A stretch of DNA of 64,000 nt. Origin: Salinimicrobium tongyeongense (GTDB taxonomy: Bacteria; Bacteroidota; Bacteroidia; Flavobacteriales; Flavobacteriaceae). Below, one piece after another: positions 44,021 through 52,697 of the stretch. The notes below the pieces were generated by a model. The model made no database searches. It saw only the letters and a program-made list of their open reading frames with translations, and was not told the origin of the DNA. The stretch covers positions 248,001 to 312,000 of the forward strand of contig NZ_CP069620.1 of NCBI RefSeq assembly GCF_026109735.1. Direction: 5' to 3'. Position numbers and translations under genes: made by a program. How positions within the stretch are numbered: the stretch's first letter is position 1; each line of letters begins with the position of its first letter.

Positions 44021-45544
44021 CTAAAGACTGTAACCCAGGCTTTGAAGTGCTGAAACAATTAGACCTTCATAGTATGCCGGAGAATCTCCGGGGTTTACAT
44101 CATAAACATAGCCAATTTCGGATTTATCAGAAAGGCCGTAGGCTCCTGCGTAATTTCCGTCTCCATTTTCAACATAGGAAACGAATTTCGCAAAATTCTC
44201 TGCATCAGGTGAATTTGGTGTTGCTACCTGAAATATAATACCGTTATAGGAATTGGAGGGCCAGGTTGCCAATCTGCCTCTTAATGCGGTAATATCTGCA
44301 TCGTAAGTCGCTGTACGTGTTGTATTTTGATCCCATGAGCTTACATAATCTGTATAGCTGTAAACTGCTTCATCCTGGAAAATTAAAGCAATTGAATTTC
44401 CGCTGGGAGATTCCCCCCTCAGGTTGAGAAAATGCATGGTTCGCTCACTAGGATCAGCTATTACCTGTACTTTTTCATCGAAAAGTGCATCATCATTGTT
44501 GTACAACCCAATTAGAGCAGCTCTAAGAAGGGTATTTCTCATTTCCTGCAGCGGATACAAAGTATTGTCCATTGATCCGGAAGAATCGAAATAGATGTAG
44601 ATATTCGTATCGGCATTAATAACAGGAGTTGAATCACATCCTATTCTTATGTGGTGGTAAGCTGGCTCTTGTGCTGCCAATGCGGTGATACTCGCCTGTG
44701 TAATTTCAAAATCATAATAATCTTCTGCACCTGCAGTATAATCAAGGTCTTCATGATCTAAAACAGTAACTCTGGCGTAGTAAGTCTCATCTCCAAGATC
44801 GGGCAATGCAAAACACAGCACAGAAGCTGAAGGCCATTCCCCTTCCATAGTAATGGTATTAGTGTCATTGTTTAACTCAATTTCCTGAGTCATCGCTTCA
44901 TCAGTATACACATCAATATTGAAGTAAGCCGGATATTCCCTTCCGGTTTCATCATCACAATAATTAATGAACACACAATAGCTGTTTTCCACCTCAACTA
45001 CATCAAAATCAAAGAAAGGATAGCCATACGCAGCTTCTTCCCTTGCATAGTAGCAAAGAACATCTACATCAATATAAGGTTTGGTCCCCGCTACAAGATT
45101 AACTTGTAATGGCAGGGCATCCCCTACTTCATCGGCAAATGCTCCTCCCTCACGTGGAGCTACCCATAATACCTGATCGTTGGAATCATATACTGCGAAA
45201 TGTTGCAGGTAATAAGTTCCGGCAGGAAGCTCTAAATCTTCAGAATAGGTAGTTTCCCATGAGCCATTGTTGTTCACAAGATCCACTTCAAAGAGTTCGT
45301 AGGTCCCCGGTTCGGCATCTTCAGATGTTGTACCTCCCAAAATAACATAAGCAGGATCAACTCCATCTCTACACTCAGCTTCAGACTGCCTGTTTTGCTG
45401 ATTAAAAGAATTCAGTAATGCTCCAAAAGTTAATTGTACTGTTTCAGGCTCATCTGATACAACTCCAGCTTCATCTTTACTACAGGATGTAAAAATCAAT
45501 GCAAAAATTGCTACCCAGGCAATTGAAAGTTTAAGATTTTTCAT
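44021..45544 (-). CDS. Surface lipoprotein with conserved core and C-terminal VWA domain (paralogue A)
   Basis: A lipoprotein of about 507 residues. The signal ends FTSCSKDEAG, and the K-D-E directly after the Cys fits the Bacteroidota surface-export signal. A core shared with the three paralogues nearby includes YGYPFFDFDVVEVENSYCVF and NYCDDETGREYPAYF. The C-terminal about 200 residues carry a VWA-like MIDAS (IYIYFDSSGSMDNTL). Start chosen at the ATG at 45542-45544; the frame opens 21 codons earlier without meaning. Part of its N-terminal half is nearly identical in DNA to paralogue C. Function unknown; adhesion is suggested by the VWA module. Confidence 0.85.
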   Translation of the reverse strand: MKNLKLSIAWVAIFALIFTSCSKDEAGVVSDEPETVQLTFGALLNSFNQQNRQSEAECRDGVDPAYVILGGTTSEDAEPGTYELFEVDLVNNNGSWETTYSEDLELPAGTYYLQHFAVYDSNDQVLWVAPREGGAFADEVGDALPLQVNLVAGTKPYIDVDVLCYYAREEAAYGYPFFDFDVVEVENSYCVFINYCDDETGREYPAYFNIDVYTDEAMTQEIELNNDTNTITMEGEWPSASVLCFALPDLGDETYYARVTVLDHEDLDYTAGAEDYYDFEITQASITALAAQEPAYHHIRIGCDSTPVINADTNIYIYFDSSGSMDNTLYPLQEMRNTLLRAALIGLYNNDDALFDEKVQVIADPSERTMHFLNLRGESPSGNSIALIFQDEAVYSYTDYVSSWDQNTTRTATYDADITALRGRLATWPSNSYNGIIFQVATPNSPDAENFAKFVSYVENGDGNYAGAYGLSDKSEIGYVYDVNPGDSPAYYEGLIVSALQSLGYSL

Positions 45545-45974
45545 AATAAATATTGGTTTATGGTTAATAAATAATTGCTTACTACTTATGACTTTTTGAG
45601 GGAGCAACTTTGCGCTGGAAAAAGTATACTCTTGGACTAAGGGGAAGGAGAGAATATTTTTTTCCAGGTTTCACTTTAAAAATCCAGATCATCTGGATCT
45701 CAAAATTCAATTTTTTAAATTAATGGGAGGAAAAATTACCTGGGGGAATGGCAACTAATGGTGTAAATATATAATTATTTGATTATCACTGAAATGGGGG
45801 TTAACCCTACTTTATGGTATATTTTCAGTTTAATTTTTTCACGGCTGCAGTTAAGGTTAAAAACTTTTAAGGAAGTGGAAATTTTCCACATCTTTTAAAA
45901 TACATTGTAGACAAATTCTACAGTGCTCTTAAAGGCTTATTTTTAAAATGGTAATCTAAGTTCGGGGTACTGCC
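45545..45974. other. Noncoding gap upstream of paralogue A
   Basis: AT-rich, no gene seen. No clear TAnnTTTG box found within 150 bp of the paralogue A start. Ends at the astacin terminator. Confidence 0.4.
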
Positions 45975-45975
45975 A

Positions 45976-46005
45976 TAAAAAAACCCGGCCTTACAGCCGG
46001 GTTTA
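45976..46005 (-). terminator. Terminator of the astacin gene
   Basis: AAACCCGGC (45981-45989) and GCCGGGTTT (45996-46004) form a perfect stem; on the minus strand it is followed by a T7 run. It lies 20 bp after the stop at 46025. Confidence 0.88.
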
Positions 46006-46024
46006 TAAATATATGCATTATAAT

Positions 46025-47089
46025 TTATGCTTTATAGTACCAGTATCCTCCTCTGGAAAATACTTCTTTCCACCCGTAAATTCTTGAATAGTAAAACCAG
46101 GTGTCATTCTTTCTAAGAAGATATACGCCGTAAACCGTATAGTATTCCCCATTAATATAAGTTTCTTCTGTAGTGCCGGTTGTAGTCTCTTTACCTGAAG
46201 TAGAACTATAAGGATACATATTGTTTATTCCGGTCTTATCGCCTGAAGACAGAGCAGATCTTTGCACATTATAAGTAGAACCACTTTTGGTAGTTATGGT
46301 AGGCTTTCCATTACTGGAAAATGAGTATGGACCATACATCATGATAGATCCAAAATCAAGAGCACTGGTAAACTCATCACCATCCATTCCCTGCTCAGCA
46401 TAAGTCTGGAAATTATATTCCCTTCCGCTTTGAATGTTATCATAATGCACGGTGATATAACTATTCCTGTCTACACGGCTCTGCTCGTGCCAAAGGCCAA
46501 CAGCATGGCCAATCTCGTGGATGGTATTCCCGGTAGAGCAAGCAGTAGACAAGGTTATATTTTGTCTTCCACCTATCATCCCCACGTAAGAGGAACAACC
46601 AGAACCGGTTACAAAATAAATATAGTTAGACTGGGATGTTCTCTCTACAAAATCAATATTAGTTTGAGATTCCCAGTGCTTTATTGCGTCGTAGACGCGG
46701 TATTTATTGTCTAAATTACTGTCTATAGCATAGTAAACAGTATTGTTGGGCCATCTGCCTGAAGTACGCCCAACACTTTTGGTTTCGGGAACAACTTCAC
46801 CTTCCTCAAAAACCACTTTAACTTCCTGATGGCTTACTAATGAAGGGGGCAAAAGTATATCTCCTTCATAAATGTAATCCCCATTAAACTGCTCAACGGC
46901 AAATTTTTGACCTGCATAATACACATCTGTAGAAGCACCGGGATTGGGATTGGCAAATTCTGTCATGATCTCCTGAGTCTCATTAATATTCGAACTTTCA
47001 ATGTTCTCTAATTCTTCAGGATTATCTTTACTACAGGAAACTAGGGAGGCTAAAGCTGGTAGTAACACAGCGAATTTTAAATTTTTCAT
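46025..47089 (-). CDS. Astacin-family (M12A) metalloprotease lipoprotein
   Basis: A protease of about 354 residues with a lipobox (SLVSCSKDNPEE). The zinc site HEIGHAVGLWHEQSRVDR is the full astacin signature (three His, Glu catalyst) and the Met-turn is SIMMYGPYSF. A threonine-rich linker (TSGKETTTGTTEETY) leads to a short C-terminal Tyr/Trp-rich module (about 40 residues) of unknown kind. The start is the ATG at 47087-47089; the frame extends 28 codons upstream. It lies among the paralogous surface lipoproteins on the same strand and may process surface or environmental proteins. Confidence 0.92.
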   Translation of the reverse strand: MKNLKFAVLLPALASLVSCSKDNPEELENIESSNINETQEIMTEFANPNPGASTDVYYAGQKFAVEQFNGDYIYEGDILLPPSLVSHQEVKVVFEEGEVVPETKSVGRTSGRWPNNTVYYAIDSNLDNKYRVYDAIKHWESQTNIDFVERTSQSNYIYFVTGSGCSSYVGMIGGRQNITLSTACSTGNTIHEIGHAVGLWHEQSRVDRNSYITVHYDNIQSGREYNFQTYAEQGMDGDEFTSALDFGSIMMYGPYSFSSNGKPTITTKSGSTYNVQRSALSSGDKTGINNMYPYSSTSGKETTTGTTEETYINGEYYTVYGVYLLRKNDTWFYYSRIYGWKEVFSRGGYWYYKA

Positions 47090-47909
47090 AAGTAGGTATT
47101 CATAATTTTTAAGTCCTGCATGTTTGGGTTTTACAGAACAAATTGTTTTAACTGACTTTTTGATGACGTTCATTTTTAGTTAATTAAAAGCTTTTAAAAA
47201 CAAAAAAGAATCTTAACATTCTTAATTGCGGTTTAACTTGTAATAACTATGCCAAAAATTTTTTTAGATATTTTTTAACTATGGCTTACGTCGGGACGAA
47301 GGGAGGGAATAAGCATATCTGTTTCGTGAATTTCTTTTTTTTAGTTAAACCTATGGAGATAAATAAATTATCACAAAATTAGAAATTAATATTTCCTTAA
47401 GAAGGTTTTAAGTGATTTTAACATGCTGCTGTTCAATAGCTTGGAACACTAAATACAGTAGGCCGAATTGAAGAAAATGCTAAAAGCTAAAAAAACATTT
47501 GTAAGGATTATGAAGAAAATTGAAAAGAACTTAAAGCCTGGAAGGATTTAAAGCAAATCTTGTATCGCTTGATACTATCAAAAATTTATAAGTAGCTAAA
47601 ACAGCCTGTTAATATTAATGTTATTTCTTTTAAAATATATGCTGTAAAAATTCCAGAACTTTCAGCTTAAGTAAAAAAGCGATAGTCAAAAATGATATTT
47701 TTGACTATCGCTTTTTTATAAAATGTAGGGCAGCTTTCGCAGAACTGGTCATATAGGTAGTGTAATACCTCTTAAACTACCATCTAATGTTGAGAAAAGG
47801 CCATTATAAATTCTTTTGCCGCTTCGACAAACTGATAGCTATATCGAATTCTGAAATAATCCAGTAGTGCTCAACTTTTAAAACAGCCTTTATTGTTGTG
47901 GATATTAGG
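47090..47909. other. 820-bp noncoding region with a long perfect hairpin
   Basis: No gene is evident in either direction between the astacin start and the paralogue B stop. The only strong structure is the perfect inverted repeat at 47672-47718, described separately. The rest is AT-rich with many in-frame stops. Confidence 0.6.
47672..47718. repeat. Perfect 22-bp inverted repeat, 3-base loop
   Basis: Arms 47672-47693 and 47697-47718 are exact reverse complements; outermost bases are an A6/T6 run and the core is GATAGTCAAAAAT / ATTTTTGACTATC. The A/T tracts at both ends make it a symmetric hairpin able to terminate transcripts from either side. It lies about 190 bp downstream of the paralogue B stop. 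Confidence 0.85.
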
Positions 47910-49301
47910 TCAATCCAGCAGGTTTATACTAAAGCAGTTAATGGTTTCTATTCTTACGTAGAATGGATAAGTATAGGTAAAACCATTGAAAGTGTTAGCA
48001 ATAGCACCATTTTCTCCCTGAATATTGGCACAATAATTCTCCCAACAAGTGGGACTCATTGCCCCTCCACTAGACGGCCGCACCTCAATTGCATAAGCAG
48101 CAATACGGTCACTGTCATCAAAAGGTGTATCAAGAATTATTTGCACTTCACCACCTGACAAGGAAACATCAGCGGTTCCCAAAGCTGTAAGATCTTCAAA
48201 ACCTAAATCGGCCAACAATTGCAAATCGGCATCGCTATTAATTTGAACCCAACCTTCGGTATCAGCCCCTTCAAGTAGGGTAAACTCGCAGTTAGAGGAG
48301 AGTTCATTTCTCAGGTTTAACCTACAACGCACATCTGTATCACAAGTTGGATCTCCAGGGTTGTTATTGTTATCACAGTTTATTCTTACATGATGATATG
48401 CAGGTATAAATATTTCCTGGGCTTCAATACTGGCCTGCGTAATTTCAAACTCAAATGTATCGGTAGCGTCTGCAGTGTAATCTAAATCGTCATGATTCAA
48501 AACGGTTACACGGGCGTAGAAAGTCCTGTCTTGAAGATCGGGAAGAGCAATACACAACACCGAAGCAGATGGCCAACCCCCTTCCATGGTTATGGTATTA
48601 GTATTATTGCTTAAGGGATATGGAGTTCCGTCATAAGAATCGGTCCATACTTCCATAGAGAAGTAAGCAGGATATTCTCTTCCTGTGGTATCATCACAAT
48701 AATTTACAAACACACAATAGCTATTCTCTACCTCAACAACATCAAAATCAAAGAACGGATAACCATAAGCTTCTTCATTGCGGGAATAGAAACACAAGAC
48801 ATCTATACTAATGTAGGGTTTGGTTCCCGAAACAACTTCAATTTCATGTGGCAGAGGCTGGTCTACATATTCGGAAAAAGTTCCTTCTAATCTTGGTGCT
48901 ACCCACAAAACATTATCACTGGTATCATAAACAATGAAATGTTGCAGGTCGTAATCTCCAGCAGGTAATGCAAGTTCATCGGAATATAATGTTTCCCATG
49001 TACTAAGGCTGGTGTTATATTTTAATTCTACCCTAATTAGATTCATTTCAGGGCTTCCCCCATTTTCTCCAATATAATTACCAAGAGCGTCTGTAATTCC
49101 AATCATCACGTAGCCGGGTGTGTTGTCACTACATACAACCGGATCCTTTTGTTGCAGGTCTATTTCTGCAAGAACAGTTTTAAATGTCAACTGTACCTTC
49201 TGTTCATCTTCATTTACTGGTTGTGGATCTTCAGTAGTACAGGAAGCAGCTGTAACCAGAAAAAGAAGTAACAGACTAAATTTATATAATGTAGTTTTCA
49301 T
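47910..49301 (-). CDS. Surface lipoprotein with conserved core (paralogue B)
   Basis: A 463-residue lipoprotein (signal ending VTAASCTTEDPQ). The core GYPFFDFDVVEVENSYCVFV and YCDDTTGREYPAYFS is shared with the neighbours. The C-terminal about 150 residues (from CDTDVRCRLNLRN) form a Cys-containing module with AYAIEVRPSSGGAMSPTCW, homologous to the C-terminus of paralogue C but not of A or D. It is the most diverged copy at the N-terminus. The function is unknown. Confidence 0.85.
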   Translation of the reverse strand: MKTTLYKFSLLLLFLVTAASCTTEDPQPVNEDEQKVQLTFKTVLAEIDLQQKDPVVCSDNTPGYVMIGITDALGNYIGENGGSPEMNLIRVELKYNTSLSTWETLYSDELALPAGDYDLQHFIVYDTSDNVLWVAPRLEGTFSEYVDQPLPHEIEVVSGTKPYISIDVLCFYSRNEEAYGYPFFDFDVVEVENSYCVFVNYCDDTTGREYPAYFSMEVWTDSYDGTPYPLSNNTNTITMEGGWPSASVLCIALPDLQDRTFYARVTVLNHDDLDYTADATDTFEFEITQASIEAQEIFIPAYHHVRINCDNNNNPGDPTCDTDVRCRLNLRNELSSNCEFTLLEGADTEGWVQINSDADLQLLADLGFEDLTALGTADVSLSGGEVQIILDTPFDDSDRIAAYAIEVRPSSGGAMSPTCWENYCANIQGENGAIANTFNGFTYTYPFYVRIETINCFSINLLD

Positions 49302-49409
49302 AGTAGTTTTTTTTTATAAGCAGGATGATAAAAATGATGGTTTAAAAAATGTTTGTAGATGATGATCCACCTGTGCATACAATGGGTCTCATCACAGTAA
49401 ATTTTTAAA

Positions 49410-49440
49410 ATTAACCACCTGTGCAACACAGGTGGTTAAT
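49410..49440 (-). terminator. Terminator of paralogue C
   Basis: Perfect 14-bp arms (49410-49423 and 49427-49440; ATTAACCACCTGTG and its complement) with a 3-base loop, followed on the minus strand by a T-rich stretch. It lies 11 bp after the stop. Confidence 0.85.
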
Positions 49441-49451
49441 CTTACAAGAAA

Positions 49452-50846
49452 TTAATTTTCAAGTGGAACGGAACAGAAGATAGCGTCTACTCTCATGTAG
49501 AAAGGATAAGAGTAATCGAAACCATCAAAAGATTCTGTAATGGCTTCCGTCTGATCTTCACCAACCACGTTGGCACATTCAGATTCCCAACAGGTTTGGT
49601 TCATAGCTCCTCCTTCAACAGAAGGTCTTACCTCTATGGCATATCCTGTAATCCGATCTTGTACTGAATATGGTGTATCCAGAGTTATGGATAACTCACC
49701 ATCGTCCATTACCACATTTACATCTACAACTTCAATTAGACCGTCTAGTGGAAAATCAACCAAAAGGTTCAGGTCTTCCAGATCCTGAGCATTATTTATT
49801 CTCACCCAGTTGTCATCGTCAGCGTTTTCAAGGATTGTGAAGTAGCAGAACTCATCAAGGGTACCTGTAGTCTCCAATTCACAGGCTGCATCTATATCAC
49901 ACACCTCGTCTTCTCCTCCACCATTTGGATCATCATCACACTCAAACCTAATGTGATGATAAGCGGGAACTTGAGTTTCAAGTGCCTCTATACTCTCCTG
50001 AGTGATTACAAAATCGTAATAATCGCTATCATCTGCAGTGTAATCAAGATCATCATGATTTAGTACAGTCACCCTGGCGTAATAAGTATCATCTCCAAGA
50101 TCGGGCAATGCAAAACACAGTACAGAAGCCGAAGGCCATTCTCCTGCCATTGTAATGGTGTTGGTATCATTGCTGATAGAAACTTCCTGAGTCATTGTTG
50201 CATCTGAATACACATCAATTGTGAAATATGCAGGATAATCACGACCAGTTTCGTCGTCACAGTAATTTACGAAAACACAATAGCTGTTCTCAACTTCAAT
50301 AACATCAAAATCAAAGAAAGGATAACCATAAGCAGCTTCTTCCCTTGCATAGTAGCAAAGAACATCTACATCAATATAAGGTTTGGTTCCCGCTACAAGA
50401 TTAACTTGTAATGGCAGGGCATCCCCTACTTCATCGGCAAATGCTCCTCCTTCACGTGGAGCTACCCATAATACCTGATCGTTGGAATCATAAACTGCGA
50501 AATGTTGCAGGTAATAAGTTCCGGCAGGAAGCTCTAAATCTTCAGAATAGGTAGTTTCCCATGAGCCATTGTTGTTCACAAGCCCCACCTCAAAGAGTTC
50601 GTAGGTCCCCGGTTCGGCATCTTCAGATGTTGTACCTCCCAAAATAACATAAGCAGGATCAACTCCATCTCTACATTCAGCTTCAGATTGCCTGTTTTGT
50701 TGATTGAAGGAATTTAACAAGGCTCCAAAGGTCAATTGTACCGTTTCAGGATCATCGGAAACAACACCTGCTTCTTCCTTACTACAGGAAGTAAACACCA
50801 ACGCCAACATTGCCAGCCAGGCAATTGAAATTTTAAAATTTTTCAT
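49452..50846 (-). CDS. Surface lipoprotein with conserved core (paralogue C)
   Basis: A 464-residue lipoprotein (SCSKEEAGVV after the signal, matching a surface-export signal). The N-terminal half is almost identical to paralogue A over about 115 residues, while its C-terminal third (CDIDAACELETTGTL onward, GYAIEVRPSVEGGAMNQTCW) matches paralogue B. The gene therefore looks like a mosaic of A-like and B-like parts. The function is unknown. Confidence 0.85.
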   Translation of the reverse strand: MKNFKISIAWLAMLALVFTSCSKEEAGVVSDDPETVQLTFGALLNSFNQQNRQSEAECRDGVDPAYVILGGTTSEDAEPGTYELFEVGLVNNNGSWETTYSEDLELPAGTYYLQHFAVYDSNDQVLWVAPREGGAFADEVGDALPLQVNLVAGTKPYIDVDVLCYYAREEAAYGYPFFDFDVIEVENSYCVFVNYCDDETGRDYPAYFTIDVYSDATMTQEVSISNDTNTITMAGEWPSASVLCFALPDLGDDTYYARVTVLNHDDLDYTADDSDYYDFVITQESIEALETQVPAYHHIRFECDDDPNGGGEDEVCDIDAACELETTGTLDEFCYFTILENADDDNWVRINNAQDLEDLNLLVDFPLDGLIEVVDVNVVMDDGELSITLDTPYSVQDRITGYAIEVRPSVEGGAMNQTCWESECANVVGEDQTEAITESFDGFDYSYPFYMRVDAIFCSVPLEN

Positions 50847-50904
50847 AATAAATTGTGTTTGATTAATAAAAATTAGAATGGTTAATAAAAATTATTAAGA
50901 AATC

Positions 50905-50930
50905 CTCCCCGGGTTTTATGACCCGGAGAG
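50905..50930 (-). terminator. Likely terminator of paralogue D
   Basis: CTCCCCGGGT and ACCCGGAGAG pair with one mismatch around TTTATG. The T-rich tail on the minus strand is imperfect. It lies 11 bp after the stop at 50942. Confidence 0.65.
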
Positions 50931-50941
50931 AATTATTTCTT

Positions 50942-52507
50942 TTACTGGAAATCTTCATGACATACCTGTCCGGCATGTACGATCATGGTATAAGGACCTA
51001 CACCATCAACAGGGAAGCTATAACTTAGAAGATCTGAACCTTTATGAAGGTCAAATTGTCCCGGAGCTCGTTTATCAGGCCAGGTGTTATCATCATTAAA
51101 CCAGAAGTGTGTATCACCTACAGTCACTCCGTCATAAAGATCAATAGTTATATGTATCTGCTCTCCGTCATCATCAAGTTCAATAATAACGTCTCCTGCT
51201 CTCCATGCCTTACTGGTATCATTTTGACCGGCACCTGCCCAGAATGGTAGTACCCAACGCTCATTTTCTTCGTCGTAAAATTCTTCATCTGCATCTACAC
51301 CAGTTCCGTCAATGAGAAGACCCCATCCCCAATTATTACTTTTATAATGATCGGCTAAAATGTAATCTCCAAACATGTAAGCAGTGTCTCCGCATCCATC
51401 AGATTCACAGGAATCTGTATCTCTACAATCTACAATACAGTCACCATTTATATCTCCGGGCACAACACATTCACCAGGTTGACAGGAACCTGTATCTCTA
51501 CAGTCTACAATACAGTCACCGTTGGTATCTCCCAATACAGTTCCCGGTTCACAGGTTGGCTCTCCGTAAGGTGGAGGACAGTTAAATCTTACATGCTCAT
51601 AGGCTGGAACTGCAAGCTCCTGTGCATCAATATCATCCTGAGTAAAGGTGAATTCGAAATAATCAGATTCCGGGTCAGACACATAAGAAAGAAGTTCGTG
51701 ATTCAATACTGTTACACGGGCATAATAAGTATCATCTCCTAAATCTGGTAAAGCAAGACACAATACAGAAGCAGCCGGGTTACCTCCCTGCATAGAAACC
51801 GTATTCATATTATTGCTCAAGACTACCTCTGTTCCATCAAATTCGTCAGACCATACTTCTACAGAGAAATATGCAGGATACTCACGACCGGTTTCATCAT
51901 CACAGTAGTTAACGAAAATACAGTAGCTGTTTTCTACCTCAATCACGTCAAAGTCAAAGAATGGGTACCCATAAGCTTCTTCTTGCCTTGGAATAAAACA
52001 CAATACCTCAACCGCGATATAAGGTTTCGTACCTCCTATTAGTTCTATAGCCTGTGGTAAGGCATCACTAACCTCCCCGGCAAAAGTTCCTCCTTCTCTT
52101 GGAGCCACCCATAGTACCTGATCATTTGAGTCATAGACAATAAAATGCTGTAGGTAATAAGTATCTTCAGGAAGTTCAAGGTCTGCAGAATAAGTAGTCT
52201 CCCAGGACCCGTTGTTATTGGTTAAACCTACTTCAATCAGGTTTTCTGCATTACTTCCATCAATGAACTCGGTTCCCTCCTCATCTGTGGAAATTCCTAC
52301 CATAACATAAGCAGGTACTGCATTTTCCCTACATTCTCCCGGTGTTGCTTGTTTGTTTTGGCTGTTAAAAGCTCCAAGCATGGCTCCAAAAGTTAACTGT
52401 ACGGTGTCTTTTCCGCCTTCGGTAGCACCAGTTTCTTCTTTACTACAGGAAGTAAAAACCAGCGCAAGTAGCGCAAAGCAGGCCATTGGCAATTTAAAGT
52501 GTTTCAT
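50942..52507 (-). CDS. Surface lipoprotein with dockerin-like repeats (paralogue D)
   Basis: A protein of about 521 residues (SCSKEETGAT after the signal). The shared core is present (GYPFFDFDVIEVENSYCIFV). Around residue 340 two near-identical 25-residue units with GDTNGDCIVDCRDT and GDINGDCIVDCRDT resemble dockerin/EF-hand-like calcium loops (DxNxDxxxD), with Cys inserted. A unique C-terminal domain of about 150 residues follows (rich in Trp, Asp and Gly), which looks like a carbohydrate-binding or CBM9-like beta-sandwich; that is a guess. Start set at ATG 52505-52507; a TTG two codons earlier is the other option. Confidence 0.85.
   Translation of the reverse strand: MKHFKLPMACFALLALVFTSCSKEETGATEGGKDTVQLTFGAMLGAFNSQNKQATPGECRENAVPAYVMVGISTDEEGTEFIDGSNAENLIEVGLTNNNGSWETTYSADLELPEDTYYLQHFIVYDSNDQVLWVAPREGGTFAGEVSDALPQAIELIGGTKPYIAVEVLCFIPRQEEAYGYPFFDFDVIEVENSYCIFVNYCDDETGREYPAYFSVEVWSDEFDGTEVVLSNNMNTVSMQGGNPAASVLCLALPDLGDDTYYARVTVLNHELLSYVSDPESDYFEFTFTQDDIDAQELAVPAYEHVRFNCPPPYGEPTCEPGTVLGDTNGDCIVDCRDTGSCQPGECVVPGDINGDCIVDCRDTDSCESDGCGDTAYMFGDYILADHYKSNNWGWGLLIDGTGVDADEEFYDEENERWVLPFWAGAGQNDTSKAWRAGDVIIELDDDGEQIHITIDLYDGVTVGDTHFWFNDDNTWPDKRAPGQFDLHKGSDLLSYSFPVDGVGPYTMIVHAGQVCHEDFQ
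51408..51530. repeat. Two direct copies of a 75-bp coding unit
   Basis: The stretches starting at 51408 and 51483 (CAGGAATCTGTATCTCTAC and CAGGAACCTGTATCTCTAC) are near-identical with an exact 75-bp period (25 codons), encoding the two Ca-loop units of paralogue D. Confidence 0.8.
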
Positions 52508-52697
52508 AATCAAAGGTTTTAGATTAATAAAATTTAGAATGGTTAATTATTATTATAGGGTCTGTGATTCTTCTTTAAATTCGCAACCGGCGAATAGCAA
52601 ATGGGGGAGTAAACGGGCGGGGGAACTTTAGGAAATTCTTTTGTTAAATGTAGGATTTCTCTTAACCTCTAACAATGGGGGAAAACCCTCCTTTTTT

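Noticed and set aside
44021-52507. T9SS cargo identity for the paralogous lipoproteins
   Set aside because: I see no C-terminal type A or B sorting domain; the lipobox with acidic residues explains surface location better.
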